From a virus, in the IMG/VR virus record IMGVR_UViG_3300007609_000008, positions 1 to 64,000 of that record: a stretch of 64,000 bases of DNA; one strand, written 5' to 3'. Below are positions 8,402 through 17,395 of the stretch, piece by piece. The translations under genes were made by a program, and so were the position numbers. Position 1 is the stretch's first letter. Each line of letters begins with the position of its first letter. The notes under the pieces are model-generated. The model was given only the letters and a program-made list of their open reading frames with translations. It was not told where the DNA came from and did no database searches.

Positions 8402-8864
8402 ATCACTAGAAACAGAGATAGCTCTTGTCAAAAGCGATGTAAGTCAGATAGGACAGTTATTCACTAAACTTGAAACTGCCCTAGACAAGATTACAGATGT
8501 ATCCAATAACATTGGACAAATTCTTGCCGTTCACGAACAGCGTTTGAATAGTGGCGAAGAACACATAGACGAGCTTAAAAAAGATATGGACGATGCTGAA
8601 AGTAAGTTTGACAATGAAGTAAAAGAACTACACTCTAGATTAACTACTAATACAAGAGAGATAGAGCAGAAAATGTCAAACGAAGTAGATAAAGTATTAG
8701 ACGCCATCAAAGACCTCAAGTCACATATGGTAGACAAGCACGATAAACTAGAGACTAGACTTGCGGCGCTTGAACGTTGGCGTTGGATTCTCTTGGGTGC
8801 ATTTATAGCGGGCGCAGTACTCGTTGGTAATGGAGTAACTTTTAAGAGTCTTTTTTCAATGTAA
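8388..8864 (+). CDS. coiled-coil protein with C-terminal membrane anchor
   Basis: 158 residues. Residues 1-130 are a continuous charged heptad-rich helix with almost no Pro or Gly. Residues about 132-150 (WRWILLGAFIAGAVLVGNG) form one membrane segment. This tail-anchored coiled coil resembles small phage membrane proteins (XhlA or holin-accessory types), but no specific family can be assigned. It is the last gene before an intergenic promoter, so it closes the late block. Confidence 0.55.
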   Translation: MATVKSLETEIALVKSDVSQIGQLFTKLETALDKITDVSNNIGQILAVHEQRLNSGEEHIDELKKDMDDAESKFDNEVKELHSRLTTNTREIEQKMSNEVDKVLDAIKDLKSHMVDKHDKLETRLAALERWRWILLGAFIAGAVLVGNGVTFKSLFSM

Positions 8865-8867
8865 TGG

Positions 8868-8896
8868 TTGACATTACATCTTTACTGTAATATAAT
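8868..8896 (+). promoter_or_regulatory. sigma70-type promoter ahead of primase
   Basis: TTGACA at 8868-8873 and TATAAT at 8891-8896 with a 17-base spacer, a consensus sigma70 promoter. It separates the structural block from the replication block and would drive primase and the genes behind it. Confidence 0.8.
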
Positions 8897-8925
8897 AAGC
8901 CTATACTAAATGTGTGGGCTTTTTT
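8897..8925 (+). terminator. terminator-like hairpin between promoter and primase start
   Basis: AAGCC (8897-8901) pairs with GGCTT (8917-8921) across a 15-base loop, followed by a run of T up to 8925. It lies at the start of the transcript expected from the 8868 promoter, so it could act as an attenuator. The stem is only five base pairs. Confidence 0.35.
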
Positions 8926-9951
8926 ATGTCTCTTTATATTGACCTTAAATACATCAACATGATATCTAATCGTTTGCCTATGTTCGCAAGGAAAGACGAT
9001 TACTTGTTTAATTGTCGGTGCATAATTTGTGGCGACTCTGCTGAAAAAAAGAATAAAGCACGAGGTTATTTCTACAAAAAAGAAAACAACATGTTTTACC
9101 GTTGTCACAACTGTGAGTATGGTACTACTGTAGGAAAGTTTATTGAACATCTTGATCCTATTTTGTATAAAGAATACGTGCTTGAAAAATTTGTCAAAAA
9201 AAATGAACAGCCTGAACCTAAAAAAGAAACAGATCTTAGAGACATATTCGACTACACTCCCAAGTTTCATAAACCGTTGAGTATCATTGATGGTCTAATG
9301 GACAGATTGGACACTCTGCCTGATGATCATGAAGCAGTAAAATATGTAAAGCAAAGAATGATACCCGAAGACCAATACAATCGACTTTATTATGTTGATG
9401 ACATTCGTGACCTGTCTCAGTTAAATACGAAATACACAAAAGCACTAAATATAAAGCAGCCGAGAATTGCGATCCCTTTCATCCGTGAAGACGGACAGCT
9501 TTCTGGTTTGACATTACGAGGCATTCGTGGCGAAAATCTTAGATACATTGTGCTCAAGATCAAAGAAGAAGATCCTACAATCTTCGGGCTAGACGTTATA
9601 GATAGAAGTAAAGAAGTGTATATTGTAGAGGGTCCTATTGACAGTCTGTTTCTTGAAAATTCTATCGCAGCAGCAGGATCTTCATTTCAAAAAATAGATA
9701 AAATTGGTCTAACTCATTTTACTGTGATATTTGACAATCAGCCTCGCAACAAAGAAATATGCAGTCTGATACACAAACAGATTAAGGCAGGAAACAAAGT
9801 TTGTCTATGGCCATCTGATATTGAAGAGAAAGATATTAACGAAATGATCATGTCCGGCTTGACAAAAGACGACATTCAGTATATTATAGATAATAATACA
9901 TATGAAGGGCTTGAAGCCGAACTTGAATTTACAGCATGGAGAAAATGTTAA
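8926..9951 (+). CDS. DNA primase, T4 gp61-like
   Basis: 341 residues from the ATG at 8926, the same length class as T4 gp61. An N-terminal zinc site is formed by Cys32, Cys35, Cys60 and Cys63. A TOPRIM core follows, with VEGPIDS at residues 234-240 and a second acidic pair near VIFDN. The enzyme makes short RNA primers for lagging-strand synthesis with a replicative helicase. A GTG at 8914 is an alternative start but overlaps the hairpin. I see no clear ribosome-binding site. It heads the replication and nucleotide operon. Confidence 0.85.
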   Translation: MSLYIDLKYINMISNRLPMFARKDDYLFNCRCIICGDSAEKKNKARGYFYKKENNMFYRCHNCEYGTTVGKFIEHLDPILYKEYVLEKFVKKNEQPEPKKETDLRDIFDYTPKFHKPLSIIDGLMDRLDTLPDDHEAVKYVKQRMIPEDQYNRLYYVDDIRDLSQLNTKYTKALNIKQPRIAIPFIREDGQLSGLTLRGIRGENLRYIVLKIKEEDPTIFGLDVIDRSKEVYIVEGPIDSLFLENSIAAAGSSFQKIDKIGLTHFTVIFDNQPRNKEICSLIHKQIKAGNKVCLWPSDIEEKDINEMIMSGLTKDDIQYIIDNNTYEGLEAELEFTAWRKC

Positions 9952-10604
9952 TGAGTGCATCACTAGTAGGTATGACACAACCCTCAGCATCAACAGGGTG
10001 CCATACTGCAAACGAACTAATTGCGTATGCAGCGAGAGTAAGTAACCCGGGTAACCAAAACAACCCCAAAACTGCATCAAAACTGCTCGGATACCTCATA
10101 AAACATGAACATTGGAGCCCATTTGAGATGGTTTCTGTCACAATGGAGATTACGACTACTCGTGACATCTCTAGGCAGATTATTAGACACCGTAGCTTTA
10201 GTTTTCAGGAATTCTCACAAAGATATGCAGAGTCAACGAACTTCGAAACGAGGGAATGTCGTCTTCAAGACGAAAAGAATCGTCAGAACAGCATTGAAAC
10301 AGAAGACCGTGAACTGGCAGAGAGTTGGAACATGGCCCAAAAAACAGTCATCAATGCAGCGAACGATGCCTACCAGTGGGCGCTAGAAAACGGAATAGCA
10401 AAAGAACAAGCAAGAGCAGTACTACCAGAAGGTAATACTGAAACAACACTTTATATGTCAGGCACTCTTAGGTCGTGGGTACATTACTGCAAACTAAGAA
10501 TGGCAAACGGCACACAAAAAGAACATATAGAAATAGCCGATCAATGTTGGGAAGTTATCAAGCATCATTTCCCTGACGTTGCAAAGGCAGTAGAGGAACT
10601 ATAG
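9951..10604 (+). CDS. thyX: flavin-dependent thymidylate synthase
   Basis: 217 residues from the ATG at 9951, chosen because GGAGAAA at 9938-9944 is well placed and the ATG overlaps the primase stop (TAATG). In-frame ATGs at 9936 and 9945 are alternatives. The ThyX signature RHRxxSxxxxSxR is complete at residues 79-91, and the later RAVLPEGNTETTLYMSG block is also typical. ThyX converts dUMP to dTMP using FAD, NADPH and methylene-tetrahydrofolate. It works with the ribonucleotide reductase and dCMP deaminase genes downstream. Confidence 0.95.
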   Translation: MSASLVGMTQPSASTGCHTANELIAYAARVSNPGNQNNPKTASKLLGYLIKHEHWSPFEMVSVTMEITTTRDISRQIIRHRSFSFQEFSQRYAESTNFETRECRLQDEKNRQNSIETEDRELAESWNMAQKTVINAANDAYQWALENGIAKEQARAVLPEGNTETTLYMSGTLRSWVHYCKLRMANGTQKEHIEIADQCWEVIKHHFPDVAKAVEEL

Positions 10605-12407
10605 ATGGCGAAGAAAGAATACATGGGAATACAGATTGACTACGGACGAGACGCACTGTTTGACAAGCTAGGTCTTGCTCGTTTGAGAGAAAGTTACATG
10701 CGAGAGGACGAAGAATCTCCTCAAGAAAGATTCGCACATGTGAGCAGCAAATTCGCAAGCAATCCAGAACACGCACAGAGATTGTATGATTACAGTAGCA
10801 AGCATTGGCTTTCCTATTCTACTCCTATTCTCTCTTTTGGTCGTTCAAAGAAAGGCATGCCTATCTCATGCTTTCTAAACTATATCAATGACACGGCGGA
10901 GGGTCTCGTTGAAAACCTTTCTGAAACAAATTGGCTTAGTATGCTTGGCGGTGGTGTTGGGATTGGTTTTGGCATCCGTTCCTCTGATGATAAGTCTGTT
11001 GGTGTTATGCCTCATCTCAAGACTTACGATGCATCGTGCCTCGCATATCGCCAAGGCAGGACTAGACGTGGCTCTTATGCTACTTATCTGGACATATCTC
11101 ACCCAGATGTGATGATGTATCTTGAGATGCGAAAGCCGACAGGTGATCCGAATGTTCGTTGTTTGAATCTGCATCACGGCATCAACATCTCTGACCGTTT
11201 CATGGAGCTGATTGAACGCAGCATGACAGATCCAGATTCTGATGACGGCTGGAATCTCATTGATCCGCACTCAGGTGAGATTCGTGAAACTGTATCTGCT
11301 AGAAAACTGTGGCAGAAAGTGCTTGAGCTTCGTATGGAAACAGGCGAGCCTTACATTCACTTTGTTGACACTAGCAACAGAATGATGCCACAATTTCAGA
11401 AGGACTTAGGTCTAAAGATTCATCAGTCTAATCTGTGTTCAGAAATCATTCTGCCTACAAACAAAGATCGAACAGCAGTGTGCTGTTTGTCATCAGTGAA
11501 TCTTGAGCACTACGATTCGTGGAGCAAGAACCCACTGTTCCTGAAAGACATGGCAGAGATGCTTGATAATGTCCTTCAGTTCTTTATTGACAATGCGCCT
11601 GACGAAGTAGCACGAGCTAAGTTCTCTGCAACTCGTGAGAGAAGTATTGGTATTGGTGCATTAGGTTTTCACGCCTACTTGCAAAAGAGCAACCTGCCAT
11701 GGGAAAGCGCAATGGCTAAGGGTGCTAACTTACGAATGTTTAAACACATCAGGAGTAAACTTGATGAAGCGAATATTGAACTCGGTGAGGCTAGAGGTGA
11801 AGCACCTGACGCAAAGGGTACAGGAAGACGGTTTAGTCATGTCATGGCTATTGCTCCTAATGCGTCCTCTTCTATTATCATGGGTAACACTAGCCCATCT
11901 ATTGAGCCGTTTAGGGCGAATGCTTACAGGCAAGATACTCTTTCTGGAGCGTTTCTCAATAAAAATAAGTATCTTGTGGACGTTATTAAAGATAAGATTG
12001 AAACTGGAAAGACGAAACAGGCAGAAGACGAAATCTGGTCATCAATAATTTCCAATGACGGCTCGGTGCAGCATCTCACATTCCTAGACGAGTGGGAGAA
12101 AGATGTATTCAAGACCTCAATGGAGATTGATCAGCGTTGGGTTATTGAACACGCTGCTGACAGACAAGAGTTTATTGATCAGGCACAGTCACTCAATACA
12201 TTCTTCCGTCCTGACTCTAACATCAAGTATCTGCATGCTATTCACTACATGGCATGGAAGCAAGGCTTGAAGACACTTTACTATTGCCGTTCAGAGAAAC
12301 TAGGCAAAGCGGACAAAGTATCTAATCGCATTGAACGTCAAATCATCAAAGAGATTGATATGACAGCACTAGTGAACAATGACGAATGTTTGTCATGTGA
12401 GGGATAA
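10605..12407 (+). CDS. nrdA: ribonucleoside-diphosphate reductase alpha subunit (class I)
   Basis: 600 residues, shorter than E. coli NrdA (about 760), and it appears to lack the N-terminal ATP-cone, so allosteric activity control is probably absent. Active-site residues are visible: Cys89 in MPISCFLN, Cys278 and Glu280 in NLCSEI, the radical-transfer pair Tyr559-Tyr560 in TLYYCRS, and the C-terminal ECLSC redox pair (Cys595, Cys598). It reduces ribonucleotides to deoxyribonucleotides with NrdB. Two unrelated genes separate it from nrdB. Confidence 0.95.
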   Translation: MAKKEYMGIQIDYGRDALFDKLGLARLRESYMREDEESPQERFAHVSSKFASNPEHAQRLYDYSSKHWLSYSTPILSFGRSKKGMPISCFLNYINDTAEGLVENLSETNWLSMLGGGVGIGFGIRSSDDKSVGVMPHLKTYDASCLAYRQGRTRRGSYATYLDISHPDVMMYLEMRKPTGDPNVRCLNLHHGINISDRFMELIERSMTDPDSDDGWNLIDPHSGEIRETVSARKLWQKVLELRMETGEPYIHFVDTSNRMMPQFQKDLGLKIHQSNLCSEIILPTNKDRTAVCCLSSVNLEHYDSWSKNPLFLKDMAEMLDNVLQFFIDNAPDEVARAKFSATRERSIGIGALGFHAYLQKSNLPWESAMAKGANLRMFKHIRSKLDEANIELGEARGEAPDAKGTGRRFSHVMAIAPNASSSIIMGNTSPSIEPFRANAYRQDTLSGAFLNKNKYLVDVIKDKIETGKTKQAEDEIWSSIISNDGSVQHLTFLDEWEKDVFKTSMEIDQRWVIEHAADRQEFIDQAQSLNTFFRPDSNIKYLHAIHYMAWKQGLKTLYYCRSEKLGKADKVSNRIERQIIKEIDMTALVNNDECLSCEG

Positions 12408-13024
12408 TGAACTGGGTAATAGCAACTCCTGGTAGAACTGGATCAAATCTCATAGCCCATCATTTAGTTGATATGGGCTATGAGAAGTGTGAAAGAAATA
12501 CCAAAGAAGATAATTCTAGTATAATAGAGAAGAGCAAGAATCATCCAGTTGTTGTTCATGATCATGGAATGATTTCTCTTAAACCAGATGGAGATTCTTC
12601 TCTGTGTGTGAGTCTACGAAAAGATGTATTTCAGCAGACTTGTAGTGGTTTGATCTCAGTCAAGACAAACGAATTTAATGCTAGACAATATAACACCAGA
12701 CCGCTGTCATTTCACGTGGATCTAGATCAATTTGATTCTATGATAACCCTTCTAATGACTACTGGAATTTTTCAAGCGAGTCAAGTAGGACAAGACAAAT
12801 GGAAAAATAGTTTTATTGTGTTTTATGAAGACTTAATTGAAATGGGTATAATTGAATTTGCTAAAAAATATAATATGCCATACAAAGACTCTTCAGTGTG
12901 GAAAGATAAAAAAAGTCCTAGACGTCCAGAAAATACTATAACGAACTATGAAGAACTTTTAGAATATTATAATGATAAATACACTGCCAAAGTGAGAAAA
13001 TATCTATTGGACGTCACTAAATGA
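12407..13024 (+). CDS. sulfotransferase-like P-loop protein
   Basis: 205 residues. MNWVIATPGRTGSNLIAHHL gives a P-loop like the 5'-PSB motif of PAPS-dependent sulfotransferases. VVVHDHG and SLRKDVFQQTCSGL follow, the latter resembling the 3'-phosphate (R...S) site. It aligns in order with the protein at 1432-2109. The ATG overlaps the nrdA stop, so it is co-translated with the reductase, although a sulfotransferase has no obvious place in dNTP synthesis. Acceptor unknown; a kinase-like P-loop protein is a less likely alternative. Confidence 0.5.
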   Translation: MNWVIATPGRTGSNLIAHHLVDMGYEKCERNTKEDNSSIIEKSKNHPVVVHDHGMISLKPDGDSSLCVSLRKDVFQQTCSGLISVKTNEFNARQYNTRPLSFHVDLDQFDSMITLLMTTGIFQASQVGQDKWKNSFIVFYEDLIEMGIIEFAKKYNMPYKDSSVWKDKKSPRRPENTITNYEELLEYYNDKYTAKVRKYLLDVTK

Positions 13025-13692
13025 TAGAGAGAATAGTTGAGAGAGTAACAAGTAGATATCCTATTGAAAAATTGCTGCCGTTTTGCGAAGAAGCAAAAAA
13101 TGATGAAAGACCAGCAGCAATAAACATGAGGATTGATAACTGGGAAAATTGTCCCAACTCTTTATTATATTGCATCTATAAAGAAAAAAGATATGATGAC
13201 AGAGCTGGTTATTATATCTATCGTGAGAATGGTAAAATAGTCGCAGGACATGGTTACTATCCTTTTGATGAAGATCCCAACATGTATGTCCAATCCAGAG
13301 TATACAGCATTCCTTCTCATGCCAAAAGATTAGGCAGAGACAGAATGACCACATCAAATCAATTAGGTTCACTTATAGCAGATAAAGCGTTGACAGAAGG
13401 CTATATTGGTGGTATAATAAGTCTTGAAGAATATAATTCAACACTTGCAGACAAAATTGTTAGAATTACTCAACCAAGTAGATATCCTAATTATTATTAT
13501 GATACACAATTAATACATGGTAGGGTATGTAAGCCACGACATTATAAAGATTATGGCCTTAGAACTCAGCCTATGCAGAAATATGGTACCTGCATTATAA
13601 AGGGTACAAGACAGATAGTATTATATCATTTGTTTGATGAATCATATAAAACACAACTTTTCGATAAACTAGATAAGATAAGAGCAGAATAA
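13021..13692 (+). CDS. unknown protein, possibly GNAT-like
   Basis: 223 residues. The middle (YYIYRENGKIVAGHGYYPF, then a basic stretch, GSLIADKALTEGYIGGIIS and YNSTLADKIVRI) has the strand-helix order of GCN5-type acetyltransferases, but the acetyl-CoA loop is not clear enough to be sure. It overlaps the preceding gene by four bases and abuts nrdB, so it rides in the nucleotide-metabolism operon. Treat the fold as a suggestion only. Confidence 0.5.
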   Translation: MIERIVERVTSRYPIEKLLPFCEEAKNDERPAAINMRIDNWENCPNSLLYCIYKEKRYDDRAGYYIYRENGKIVAGHGYYPFDEDPNMYVQSRVYSIPSHAKRLGRDRMTTSNQLGSLIADKALTEGYIGGIISLEEYNSTLADKIVRITQPSRYPNYYYDTQLIHGRVCKPRHYKDYGLRTQPMQKYGTCIIKGTRQIVLYHLFDESYKTQLFDKLDKIRAE

Positions 13693-14670
13693 ATGGCGAC
13701 AAAACTAAAACTGACGGACGAAAGAAGTTATTTCAAACCTTTCAACTACGCATGGGCATATGATGCGTGGCTCAAGCACGAACAGAGTCATTGGCTGCAT
13801 ACAGAAGTGCCGATGAATGAAGACGTAAAGGATTGGAAATCAAAGCTCAATGATTCTGAAAAGGCTTTTCTAACTAACATCTTTCGTTTCTTCACACAGG
13901 GAGATATCGATGTGGCGGGTGGTTATATTAATAACTACCTTCCTAACTTCCCTCAACCAGAAGTTCGCATGATGCTTGCTGGCTTTGCTGCACGAGAAGC
14001 ATTACACGTTGCTGCGTATTCACATCTCATTGAAACACTCGGTATGCCTGAGTCTACTTACAATGAGTTCCTAGAATACGAAGCGATGAAAGACAAGCAT
14101 GACTATCTGCAAGAACTTTCAATGGAGACGCAAGATCAAAAGACGATAGCAACAAACATTGCAGCCTTCTCAGCATTCACTGAAGGCATGCAATTGTTCT
14201 CGTCTTTCATCATGCTACTTAACTTCCCACGCCATGGCAAGATGAAAGGCATGGGTCAGATTGTTACTTGGTCAATTGTTGATGAAACAATGCATGCCGA
14301 GTCTATGATCAAACTGTTCCGTGAGTATGTAAACGAAAACATTGAACTGTGGAACGACAGTCTCAAAGGCAAGATTTACACGATTGCAGAGAAGATGGTA
14401 GAGCTTGAAGACAAGTTTATCGATCTAGCTTTTGCAATGGGTGCAATGGAAGGCCTGACATCAGAAGAAGTGAAGAAGTACATTCGCTACATCTGTGACC
14501 GTAGACTGATCAGCCTAGGACTGAAGGGCATCTTCAAAGTGAAGAAGAATCCTCTGCCGTGGGTTGAAGAAATGATCAATGCACCTACACACACGAATTT
14601 TTTCGAGAACCGTGCTACTGATTACGCTAGAGGCGCTCTCACAGGCGATTGGGGTGACGTTTGGGCGTAA
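13693..14670 (+). CDS. nrdB: ribonucleoside-diphosphate reductase beta subunit (class I)
   Basis: 325 residues. The diiron ligands can be placed: Asp71, Glu102 and His105 (in EALH), Glu164, Glu198 and His201 (in DETMH). Tyr109 sits seven residues after Glu102, the spacing of the radical Tyr122 in E. coli NrdB, and the Asp71-Glu102 gap also matches. It should form a tyrosyl-radical diiron cofactor and pass the radical to NrdA. It ends GDWGDVWA. The next gene starts ten bases before its stop. Confidence 0.95.
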   Translation: MATKLKLTDERSYFKPFNYAWAYDAWLKHEQSHWLHTEVPMNEDVKDWKSKLNDSEKAFLTNIFRFFTQGDIDVAGGYINNYLPNFPQPEVRMMLAGFAAREALHVAAYSHLIETLGMPESTYNEFLEYEAMKDKHDYLQELSMETQDQKTIATNIAAFSAFTEGMQLFSSFIMLLNFPRHGKMKGMGQIVTWSIVDETMHAESMIKLFREYVNENIELWNDSLKGKIYTIAEKMVELEDKFIDLAFAMGAMEGLTSEEVKKYIRYICDRRLISLGLKGIFKVKKNPLPWVEEMINAPTHTNFFENRATDYARGALTGDWGDVWA

Positions 14671-15098
14671 AATGGTTACAGTACTACGCTAGAATTGCTG
14701 ATGAAACAGCAAAGCTATCCACAGCACTGAAACTGCAAGTAGGATGTGTCATTGTAAAAGACAATCGTATTCTGTCTGTCGGTTACAATGGCACGCCTTC
14801 GGGCTGGGACAATGCGTGTGAAGATGTTATCAAGTGGCCTAACGGTGATGTAAAGTTTCTCACCACTAAGCCAGAGACACTCCACGCAGAAGCCAACGCT
14901 TTGATGAAACTGTGTAAGTCTACTGAATCAAGCGATGGAGCTTCTGTGTTTGTCACGCACTTTCCCTGTATCGAGTGTGCTAAACTTATCTATCAGGCAG
15001 GCATCAAAGAGGTGTACTATATAAATGAGTACAACGCTTCAAAGGGAAGCGGCGACAAGTTTTTAGAACAAGCAGGAATCGAAGTATGTCAAATTTAG
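14661..15098 (+). CDS. dCMP deaminase
   Basis: 145 residues with the zinc site of the cytidine/deoxycytidylate deaminase superfamily: His75 and Glu77 in HAEAN, and Cys103 and Cys106 in PCIEC. It converts dCMP to dUMP, the substrate for ThyX. The frame is closed by a TGA at 14655, and the TTG at 14661 is the only sensible start, inside the last codons of nrdB. The phage therefore has a complete route from ribonucleotides to dTMP. Confidence 0.9.
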   Translation: MGVKWLQYYARIADETAKLSTALKLQVGCVIVKDNRILSVGYNGTPSGWDNACEDVIKWPNGDVKFLTTKPETLHAEANALMKLCKSTESSDGASVFVTHFPCIECAKLIYQAGIKEVYYINEYNASKGSGDKFLEQAGIEVCQI

Positions 15099-15748
15099 AT
15101 AATGGATGGGAAGGATTAACAACAGAAAGACTTGTTGAGCTTGCTGGAGGAAACAGAGAAGAATCACTGAAATCATTGGAATCCAGAATAGAAAAATTAT
15201 ACGAGCTATCTTATACTTCTACGCTATTTAAAACAGACATCGTAGCTGATTTTGGAAGTGGATTTGGCTTTGGTGCGAAAAGTCTAGCAAAATCTGCCAA
15301 AAAAGTATATTGTTTTGATGTTAGTAAATCTTTTCTTGACAAGTGTACAGAAAATACCGCAGAAATTGATAATATTTCCTGTTTGCATATAAAAAGAAAT
15401 GATATTTCTGAAATGTATGATAAAGGTATCAATAAGATAGTATCAAATTCAGTTTTTTGTCATTTCAATATATCAGAAATTGCATATTACTTAAAAGAAT
15501 TTTATGAATTGTTACCAACAGCAGGTCAAGTTATATTTTCTTTTCGAGACGCTGATATTTTGAATATTAATGATAATTTATTTAAAGAACATCAAAAATT
15601 AACAATGAACAATAGAGAATTTATAAGCAGAAGCATTTCATATGTGTCCAGATCTACTTTGGTTGATGTTTGTGAGCAAATTGGTTATAAAACATATATA
15701 GATGAAGGCGATCAAGAATATAAAACAGTAGTATTAGTAAAGGTATAA
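15086..15748 (+). CDS. class I SAM-dependent methyltransferase
   Basis: 220 residues. The SAM-binding loop VADFGSGFGFGAKSLA lies near residues 54-69, followed by an acidic strand end (VYCFDVS) and a motif IVSNSVFCHFN in the place of the catalytic loop. This is a Rossmann-fold methyltransferase; the substrate cannot be named. It overlaps the deaminase gene by 13 bases. Another methyltransferase-like protein sits at the head of the radical SAM cluster (44096). Confidence 0.7.
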   Translation: MSNLDNGWEGLTTERLVELAGGNREESLKSLESRIEKLYELSYTSTLFKTDIVADFGSGFGFGAKSLAKSAKKVYCFDVSKSFLDKCTENTAEIDNISCLHIKRNDISEMYDKGINKIVSNSVFCHFNISEIAYYLKEFYELLPTAGQVIFSFRDADILNINDNLFKEHQKLTMNNREFISRSISYVSRSTLVDVCEQIGYKTYIDEGDQEYKTVVLVKV

Positions 15749-15750
15749 AA

Positions 15751-15936
15751 ATGACAAGTATCATAATCAAAAAAACTATAGAATGCGAGGCTTGCGAAGC
15801 TGAATATAAAGTGAAGCACGATATGTCAGATAGACACTATGTAGTTACCTTTTGTTCTTTTTGTGGTACAGAGTTGGAAATCGAAGCATCATTAGATGAC
15901 TTCATAGACGAAGATGAAATAGAGGAAGACTGGTAA
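15751..15936 (+). CDS. small zinc-ribbon protein
   Basis: 61 residues with two CxxC knuckles (CEACEAEY and CSFCGTE) about 20 residues apart, the layout of a zinc ribbon, followed by an acidic tail ending EIEEDW. Such proteins often bind nucleic acid or RNA polymerase. It is coupled to the next gene through an ATG that overlaps its TAA. Confidence 0.6.
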   Translation: MTSIIIKKTIECEACEAEYKVKHDMSDRHYVVTFCSFCGTELEIEASLDDFIDEDEIEEDW

Positions 15937-16133
15937 TGACAAAATGGCATGGGGGCAAGGGGTCAGGACGCCGTAAGGGTGCTGACGATAAAAAGTTCGC
16001 CGACAATTGGGATGCAATTTTTGGTAAGAAGAACGACACCGATCTAAAATTCACGACTGCCGAAGACTTTATAAATAGTGTTTCTGATGATGAGGAAACA
16101 CTTGATGGTAGCGAGAAAGAAAAAGAAACCTAA
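15936..16133 (+). CDS. small conserved phage protein
   Basis: 65 residues starting MTKWHGGKGSGRRKGADDKK, an opening I recall from small proteins of marine T4-like phages, then an acidic C-terminus. No domain is recognised. It overlaps both neighbours. A TATAAATA octamer lies inside it at 16070-16077 and might serve the next gene. Confidence 0.5.
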   Translation: MTKWHGGKGSGRRKGADDKKFADNWDAIFGKKNDTDLKFTTAEDFINSVSDDEETLDGSEKEKET

Positions 16134-16452
16134 AGAAAAACAGGTTCACCGAGTTTATTGCACATACTTTCCTGACGGCACATATTACATAGGCTACTCA
16201 GGCAAGACGCAAAAACTGTATGAAAAATACTATGGTAGTTCTAGGTATGTCCTTGAATACGAAGGACAGCTTGAGAAAGAAACTATTGCAGAGTTCGACA
16301 AAAAGTCGTGGGCTAAAATGCAAGAGTTTCTCCTACAGTGGCAACAACGACACGATCCCAAGTGTTTAAATTCCATGCTCAATATTCGTCTCAACAAGGA
16401 ACCGTTGGCTGATTTTGAGCCCATAGAGTGGACACCAAAATGTTCTTTATAG
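16105..16452 (+). CDS. GIY-YIG-like nuclease domain protein
   Basis: 115 residues from the ATG at 16105, chosen for AGGA at 16093-16096. HRVYCTYFPDGTYYIGYSG (residues 15-33) fits the GIY-YIG pattern with Tyr18 and Tyr28-Ile29-Gly30. The fold is found in homing endonucleases and repair nucleases. The protein is short and has no added DNA-binding domain, so it may be a resident phage nuclease and not a mobile element. The catalytic Arg and Glu are not firmly placed. Confidence 0.5.
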   Translation: MVARKKKKPKEKQVHRVYCTYFPDGTYYIGYSGKTQKLYEKYYGSSRYVLEYEGQLEKETIAEFDKKSWAKMQEFLLQWQQRHDPKCLNSMLNIRLNKEPLADFEPIEWTPKCSL

Positions 16453-17393
16453 CACTTCTTGCATTCTCAGCACTTGCTGTATCAGCAGTTGCTGGTTATT
16501 TTTCAATCGTGGGATTGACAGCAATATTCCCCGCAGTTTTTGCTCCCATTGTGGCTATGGGAGTTGTCTTAGAGGTAGCTAAACTCGTCACAGCTTCTTG
16601 GCTTTATCGATACTGGAACAAAACAGCACTCGCAATGAAGTCATACTTTACGATTGCTGTCATTATTTTGTCCATTATCACATCGATGGGCATCTTTGGC
16701 TTTCTCAGTAAAGCACACCTTGAACACAGTGTGTCTACCGGCGACAATAGTTTACAGATTGCTAGACTCGACAGGCGCATTGAAACAGAGCAGAGGCGTA
16801 TAGCAGACGCAGAGACAGTACTAGCACAACTTGACACTACAGTGCAAACTCTGATAGACTATGATAGAATCAGAGGAGATGATGGTGCTATTGCGACAAG
16901 AGAACGGCAGTCAGATGAAAGAGATCAACTCAACTCCTCCATTGACAGTGCCATAGCCTCCATTGATGATTTATCCGAAGAGAAACTAGTACTAGAAACA
17001 GAACAGCTTCTCATTGAGGTAGAAGTAGGACCTCTATTATATGTCGCCGAAATGATATATGGCGATACAGACAAAGAAACACTTGACAAGACTGTCAGAT
17101 TTGTTATAATATTATTAATACTTGTGTTTGACCCGTTAGCTATCTTGCTTGTTGTTGCGGCAAACATGAGTTTAAAAGAAAGACGAGGTGAGACTATCAC
17201 TTTTATATCTGAAAAAGATGTAGAACCAGATGGCGAAGACTTCGGTATAGCAACTGAAGACTTTTGTGAAGAACAAGAAGTTTCTCAAGACGACTCTGTA
17301 GAAATCACCGAAGACGATATGCAACATGTACAGCGGCTCGATAGAAGAGTTCGCAAAAAACTTGAATGGCTAATTGATAAGAAAGGAAAGTAA
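16440..17393 (+). CDS. multi-pass membrane protein with central coiled coil
   Basis: 317 residues from the ATG at 16440 (a GTG at 16428 is possible). Three hydrophobic segments lie in the first ~95 residues. A long charged helix with RLDRRIETEQRRIADAE follows, then a fourth hydrophobic segment (VRFVIILLILVFDPLAILLV) and an acidic cytoplasmic tail. It resembles a conserved membrane protein of T4-like marine phages with no known role. It overlaps the preceding gene by 13 bases. Confidence 0.6.
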   Translation: MFFIALLAFSALAVSAVAGYFSIVGLTAIFPAVFAPIVAMGVVLEVAKLVTASWLYRYWNKTALAMKSYFTIAVIILSIITSMGIFGFLSKAHLEHSVSTGDNSLQIARLDRRIETEQRRIADAETVLAQLDTTVQTLIDYDRIRGDDGAIATRERQSDERDQLNSSIDSAIASIDDLSEEKLVLETEQLLIEVEVGPLLYVAEMIYGDTDKETLDKTVRFVIILLILVFDPLAILLVVAANMSLKERRGETITFISEKDVEPDGEDFGIATEDFCEEQEVSQDDSVEITEDDMQHVQRLDRRVRKKLEWLIDKKGK

Positions 17394-17395
17394 TT

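Noticed and set aside
8914-8925. GTG start for primase
   Set aside because: It falls in the hairpin/T-tract; the ATG at 8926 gives the expected protein start.
14655-14670. Frameshift joining nrdB and the dCMP deaminase
   Set aside because: nrdB ends with an intact, family-like C-terminus and the deaminase has a usable TTG start; no slippery site is seen.
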